Source: Phycisphaera sp.
GTDB lineage: Bacteria > Planctomycetota > Phycisphaerae > Phycisphaerales > SM1A02
Reading direction: 5' to 3'
Length of the DNA stretch: 64,000 nucleotides
Assembly (NCBI GenBank): GCA_016124975.1
Contig: WGMP01000028.1
Location: 1 to 64,000 of the forward strand
Below are positions 60,254-64,000 of this stretch, piece by piece. The notes under the pieces were generated by a model, which was not told where the DNA came from, searched no databases, and was given only the letters and a program-made list of their open reading frames with translations. Within the stretch, counting starts at the first letter, position 1. Every line of letters starts with the position of its first letter. A program made the position numbers and the translations under genes.

Positions 60254-62428
60254 TCATGCCGATCGCCGCGCCGCGGGCGTCATCGACGCGGAGTCAAGGG
60301 CGGAGGCGAATCCACCCTGCCGCCTGTCCGCGCGGCCGGTGAGCTCGTGCTGGATGCTGGGCTCACGGTCGCGGCGGCCCCTGCTCTCGCCGCCCGCCGC
60401 ATCCTGACGACGCTCACCGCCGCGGTCGCGCGCATCGGCGTTGCCGCCCTGGTCCTGGCGCTGGTCGCTCGGCGACTGCGTGGCCGCATCGGCGGCGCGG
60501 GCACCGTGGATCGTGATCCGCTCGACGGAGAGGCCTTGGGATTCGAGTCGTTCGCGAAGCATGCCAAGGTTCGCCTCAAGCAATGCCCGTGCCTCGGCCG
60601 TGGCGGCCGTGAAGTCGGCAACAACTGCGCCCTGCGAAACCTGAAGCTCGATGCGGAGCTGGCCGAGCGCGGGCGGCTCGAGCCGCATGGTGATCGCGCC
60701 GCCACGCTGGTTCGCGAGGATGCCGAGGCCCTTCGCGGCGAGCTGCGCCGCGGGAGTGGCGCCGTCGGCGGGCTGTCGCGCAAGATCCGCGGCGAGACCG
60801 CCTGCGCCGAGCGTTCCCGCAAGCGACGCGGCGCCCGAGGCGAGGGGCGATTGGGACGCGACGGGAGAAGCTCCGATCGACGCGGCTGTCGAAGCAAACG
60901 AGGCCGCGTTGCCGGCGGAAGCCGCGCGGTCGGTGGCCACGGCGTCCGCCATGGCGCGGGCATCGGCGGCAAGGGCCGAGGCACGCGGATCGGGCGAGGC
61001 GCGATCGACCGCCAGACGCGCACCCGCGTCGGCGCCGTCGATCTCGACAAGACCTTGTCCGAGCGCCTGCGCCACGCGCTCGGCCGCGAGGTCCGCCTCC
61101 ATGGCGGCGACGCGCGCGAGCGCAGGATCTGCGGCGCGCGACGCGGCATCTGACTGCATGGACGCGCGATCGGCACGCGCGGCAAGAACGGCGTCCTCGA
61201 GCGCACGGATCGCCGCATCGGCGCCGTCGATTCGATCGGCAGACGCGGCCCCTGTCGACGCGGCGCGGGCCGGGTCCGCCGAGCCCGCTGGCTGCTGCGC
61301 GGATTCCCGCGACTTTGAGGACAGGGTCGACGCAGAATTCGCGGCGACCGAGGATGCGGCCAGTGAACCTGTCGTGGCGGCGGGCACGGGGCGCGCATCG
61401 GAAGGGCCCGCGGGCGTGGTCGGCTGCGAGGGCGCGGAACCAGCGTCTTGCGGCGCGGGGATGGCGGCGTCGGATCGCGCGCTGGCGGACTTGAGGTTGT
61501 CGGAGTTGAGGTTGTGGGACTGGGGGTTGTGGGACTGGGAGTTGGCGAGTTGTGGACTGACGGACTGGATGCCGTTGGCAGCTGCGTCGAGGGACCGCGT
61601 GTCTGCGGACTCGGACTGCCCAGCCCTCGCCGACGCGGCCTGGACCTGCGTGGACTGAGCGCCTTCGGCGCCGCTGTTGGCAACCACGGCGCCCGAGGCT
61701 CCGGCGCCGTATTCGTTCGAGATGGCCGCGGTCGACGCATCGCGCGCCGCGGACTGCGGGCCCGAACCGAGGTCGCGTGCGTCGAATTGCGTCGGCGCGC
61801 CGTCGCGCGAGGCCGCCTGCAGAGCCGCATCCGCCGCGGCGTCGCGAAGTTCGGACAAACCAAGCCCCGCGGCGTCAGCTTCGATCGAAGCGGGTGCGCC
61901 AGAACCCTGCGCGAGGCCGTTCCATGCGCGAGGCACCGCGGCGACGATCTGATCGCTCGCATCGGCCGAGTCGCCGCGCCCGTCGTCGCGCCCGTCGTCG
62001 TCTTTGCCATCGCCAGTGCCACGGTCTTCCGCATCGTCGCGGCCCGCGGCTGCGTCGAAGGAGTCGTCCGATGCGTCGCGCGTCTCAGCCGACGAGCGGT
62101 CCGCGGCTTCGGCGCGCGCTTCCTGCGAGGCACCCACGCCGACGGGGTCGGCGCTTGCCTCGTCCTCGGGGCGACGGCTCGCCGAGTTCTCCTCGGCTCG
62201 GCTCCGATCGACCGCCCCCTCGCCCCGCGCGCTTCGGGCGAGGCGATCCTTGCCGCGCGCCGCAGAAAGGTCCTGTCGAAGGATCTCCTTGAAGCTCGGT
62301 TCCGCGCCGCGCGAGTCGCGCCGCGCCGAGAGATCCGCACCCGCCCGAGCGCGGACTGGCTCAGCGGGCGCCTGGAGCTGGCGCCTGGCGGGCAGGTTCG
62401 GCGGGAGACTCGGCAGATTCGGCAGCAT
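60254..62428 (-). CDS. fliK: Flagellar hook-length control protein FliK
   Basis: A 724-aa protein. Most of the length is Ala/Asp/Ser-rich low-complexity ruler sequence, including a short repeat of SQSHN/NLNSDN units near the middle. The C-terminal Flg_hook domain is recognisable: ITMRLEPPALGQLRIELQVS and LEANLGMLRERLESQGL (about 590-650). ATG 62428 has AGGAG six bases upstream and overlaps the MotE-like gene end by 68 bases. It measures hook length and switches export specificity. Confidence 0.88.
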   Translation of the reverse strand: MLPNLPSLPPNLPARRQLQAPAEPVRARAGADLSARRDSRGAEPSFKEILRQDLSAARGKDRLARSARGEGAVDRSRAEENSASRRPEDEASADPVGVGASQEARAEAADRSSAETRDASDDSFDAAAGRDDAEDRGTGDGKDDDGRDDGRGDSADASDQIVAAVPRAWNGLAQGSGAPASIEADAAGLGLSELRDAAADAALQAASRDGAPTQFDARDLGSGPQSAARDASTAAISNEYGAGASGAVVANSGAEGAQSTQVQAASARAGQSESADTRSLDAAANGIQSVSPQLANSQSHNPQSHNLNSDNLKSASARSDAAIPAPQDAGSAPSQPTTPAGPSDARPVPAATTGSLAASSVAANSASTLSSKSRESAQQPAGSADPARAASTGAASADRIDGADAAIRALEDAVLAARADRASMQSDAASRAADPALARVAAMEADLAAERVAQALGQGLVEIDGADAGARLAVDRASPDPRASALAADARAMADAVATDRAASAGNAASFASTAASIGASPVASQSPLASGAASLAGTLGAGGLAADLARQPADGATPAAQLAAKGLGILANQRGGAITMRLEPPALGQLRIELQVSQGAVVADFTAATAEARALLEANLGMLRERLESQGLSVERITIHGARAADAATQSPSDQRQDQGGNADARDRGGERRQDAAGGESRGRRDREPSIQHELTGRADRRQGGFASALDSASMTPAARRSA

Positions 62429-63122
62429 TCTTGGCTCCTGCGCTGATCTCGCTCTCGAGACCGAGCTGGCGGAGCCGTTCAAGCAAATCCGTTGCCACCT
62501 TCGCCTCGCCCTCGCCCTTGAAGGCCTTGAGGAGCCCCGCGGACTTCGCCGGGTTCATGGCGTCGAGATACGCGACCGCCTGGTCCTCGCGGCCCGTCTG
62601 GACGAGCTCGAGGATCCAGTCCTTGCTCTGCTTCGCGGGCGCGGCCTCGAGAAGGCGCACGGCCTTGCGGAACTGGTCGTCGGTCTGGCGCTCCTTCTGC
62701 GTCGCGATCGACTGCTCCCAGTCGGCCTGCCGTTTCGCAAGCGCCTCCTCGCGCTGCGTGACCTCGCGCTCGCGGCCCGAGAGATCGGAGAGAAGCCTGC
62801 GGCGCTCGTCCTCGAGCCCGCGCAGCGCAAGTTCCGCGCGCTGCTCGAAGCGCTCGGCGGAGAGGATCTGCTCGGTGCGCGTCATCGGCACCTCGAGCAG
62901 GCGCCTGCGCTCCTCCGCCGCCGCCGTCGCGGCCGCGGCGTCGGACTCGGCCTGCGCGAGGAGCGCCTTCTCCTCGGCGATCGTGGGCTGGAACATCTCG
63001 CGCATGCGCTTCAGGCGCTCCGCGTCGACGCGGCCGCTCGCGACGAGCCAGCCCGCGAACCCGATGAACGCGAGGAGATGCGCGATGGCGAGGACCCTGA
63101 TGAGTTTCACGAGGCTTCCCAT
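62361..63122 (-). CDS. MotE-like flagellar coiled-coil protein
   Basis: A 253-aa protein with an N-terminal membrane helix (about residues 10-28), a long coiled coil (about 50-165) and a C-terminal helical repeat domain of the MgtE-N type (DWILELVQTGREDQAVAYLD, MNPAKSAGLLKAF, about 170-215). This layout and the fliJ-fliK position match MotE/FliK-adjacent proteins thought to stabilise the stator. ATG 63122 overlaps the fliJ end by 16 bases. Confidence 0.78.
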   Translation of the reverse strand: MGSLVKLIRVLAIAHLLAFIGFAGWLVASGRVDAERLKRMREMFQPTIAEEKALLAQAESDAAAATAAAEERRRLLEVPMTRTEQILSAERFEQRAELALRGLEDERRRLLSDLSGREREVTQREEALAKRQADWEQSIATQKERQTDDQFRKAVRLLEAAPAKQSKDWILELVQTGREDQAVAYLDAMNPAKSAGLLKAFKGEGEAKVATDLLERLRQLGLESEISAGAKNAAESAESPAEPARQAPAPGAR

Positions 63123-63616
63123 GGATTCTCTCCGTTGTTCGATCCCCGGGAGCGGTCGACGGATCGCTCGTCGGCCGCTCGGCGCTGCGACGAAGCCTGC
63201 GCGAACTCGTCGATCTGCTCGCGCTCGCGGCGGGCGACCTCGTCGTCGAAGGCGGCGCGCCGTCGGTCGCGCAGAAGTTCAAGCGCCCTCCGCGCCCGCG
63301 CCGCCTCGGTGAGGTCCGCACGGGCGCGCTGCATGGCCTTCTCCGTGCTCGCAAGCTCGAGCACGGTGCGCTGCGCCTTGTGCATGAGCCCGATGGCCGC
63401 GCCCGCGTGGTGGCGGAGCGACGCTGGGTCGATCGTGCCCGTCAACTGCGCACGCCACTCGTCGCGGCCGCCCGCGATCTCGCGCTGTCGCGTGCGAAGG
63501 GCGTCCTCGAGCTCGCGCCGATGCCGCTCCACGGTGGCGACGACGAGTTTCCTCGCCTCCTCCTCCTTGAGGCGACGGTCGAGGACACGCTGCAATGCGA
63601 AGCGGAACCTTGCCAT
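63107..63616 (-). CDS. fliJ: Flagellar export chaperone FliJ
   Basis: A 169-aa coiled-coil protein. The opening FRFALQRVLDRRLKEEEARK matches FliJ, and the rest is an antiparallel coiled coil rich in Arg/Glu/Ala. It links the FliI ATPase to FlhA in the flagellar export gate. ATG 63616 is used. It lies 53 bases after the fliI stop. Confidence 0.85.
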   Translation of the reverse strand: MARFRFALQRVLDRRLKEEEARKLVVATVERHRRELEDALRTRQREIAGGRDEWRAQLTGTIDPASLRHHAGAAIGLMHKAQRTVLELASTEKAMQRARADLTEAARARRALELLRDRRRAAFDDEVARREREQIDEFAQASSQRRAADERSVDRSRGSNNGENPWEAS

Positions 63617-63669
63617 GGCTGTTCAATTCCCGCGGCGGGACACGATCCCGCGCGCGACCGTGCGCCCGA

Positions 63670-64000
63670 TCATCGCCTGCCACCCTGTGCGGGCGCCGGG
63701 GGGCCGCCCGCAGCCTTCATCGGCGCGGCCTGCGCCTGGCGTGCAGGCGCCGCCGAAGCCTGGCCCTGCTGCGGGGCGCGGCGACCCGCAGATTCGGCAG
63801 AAAGCGAAAGTTCGACGAGGGCGCGCAGCGTCGCGGGAAACTCGGCGCGCTCGTCCTGCCCCTGGCGCAGGAACGCGTCGAGCTCGGACTTGAGCGCGAT
63901 CGCAGCATCGACATCGGGGTTCGAGCCGCGCGCGTAGGCGCCGATCTGGATCAGTTCCTCCGCCTCGCGATAGGCCGACAGGAGTCGTCCGACATGGCGC
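63670..64000 (-). CDS. fliI: Flagellum-specific ATP synthase FliI, C-terminal part
   Basis: The last 109 residues of a FliI-type ATPase, cut by the right edge. The C-terminal motif LLSAYREAEELIQIGAYARG, then SNPDVDAAIALKSELDAFLR, is typical of FliI. It is followed by an Ala/Pro/Gln-rich extension (AAPARQAQAAPMKAAGGPP) not usual in the family. The stop is TGA at 63672-63670. Catalytic motifs lie outside the window. Confidence 0.85.
   Translation of the reverse strand, partial: RHVGRLLSAYREAEELIQIGAYARGSNPDVDAAIALKSELDAFLRQGQDERAEFPATLRALVELSLSAESAGRRAPQQGQASAAPARQAQAAPMKAAGGPPAPAQGGRR

Overview
The window is a very GC-rich (my estimate about 70%) chromosomal segment of a Gram-negative-type bacterium. 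It carries sigma-54, LPS export and lipid A genes, flagellar genes, a partial complex I cluster, SRP RNA next to dnaX, and a C30-type (squalene-route) carotenoid gene set. That set, together with the gene content overall, points to the Planctomycetota, most likely the class Phycisphaerae. The lineage is inference; there is no rRNA here. Genes are densely packed, with many 4-base ATGA/GTGA start-stop overlaps. I see no tRNA, rRNA, IS element, prophage or CRISPR array, so this is backbone chromosome rather than an island.

Layout. 1-4.9 kb (-): lipoprotein hydrolase, ligase-associated DEXH helicase, PdeM-like phosphoesterase and a membrane protein cut by the window edge. 5.0-6.6 kb (-): FHA/SpoIIE-type phosphatase. 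6.6-13.5 kb: carotenoid cluster, a minus operon (aldehyde dehydrogenase, desaturase/oxidase, acyltransferase, glycosyltransferase) facing a plus-strand desaturase across a shared promoter region. 13.5-14.1 kb: tandem non-coding repeats. 14.1-18.6 kb: KamA-type radical SAM enzyme divergent from a LysR regulator, a SUMF1-domain protein and tryptophan 2,3-dioxygenase. 18.6-25.0 kb (-): rpsT, CAAX-type protease, MgtE, KdsC and a giant LptC/LptA-like protein. 25.1-31.9 kb (+): FIST protein, GspE/PilB ATPase, then a unit with a coiled-coil membrane protein, an LpxL-like acyltransferase, a receiver protein and hypotheticals. 32.0-38.8 kb: a small hypothetical, CapD-like dehydratase, GalE, PagL-like protein, MutT, PEGA lipoprotein, LptB and DUF4870 protein.

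38.9-45.1 kb (-): nuoD-nuoE-small ORF-nuoF-ybeY-CNNM/CBS protein, preceded by an MBL hydrolase. 45.2-48.7 kb (+): HEAT lipoprotein, degenerate MDR protein, MATE transporter. 48.7-55.9 kb (-): zinc-ribbon membrane protein, ilvE, rpoN, recR, ybaB, dnaX and the SRP RNA. 56.0-57.3 kb (+): PIN/TRAM protein. 57.4-64.0 kb (-): fliI (partial), fliJ, motE-like, fliK, flgD, a flagellar operon protein and flgE.

The outer-envelope genes form one theme: kdsC, LptC/A-like, LptB, LpxL-like, PagL-like, CapD-like and GalE would make, modify and export LPS or surface glycan. The most striking signals are a complete dnaX frameshift cassette (A7 slippery run, 8-nt spacer, 11-bp stem, stop two codons after the shift), a TANNNT hexamer placed 6-9 nt before the start codon at about ten operon heads (suggesting many leaderless mRNAs), and a three-copy palindromic intergenic repeat family.
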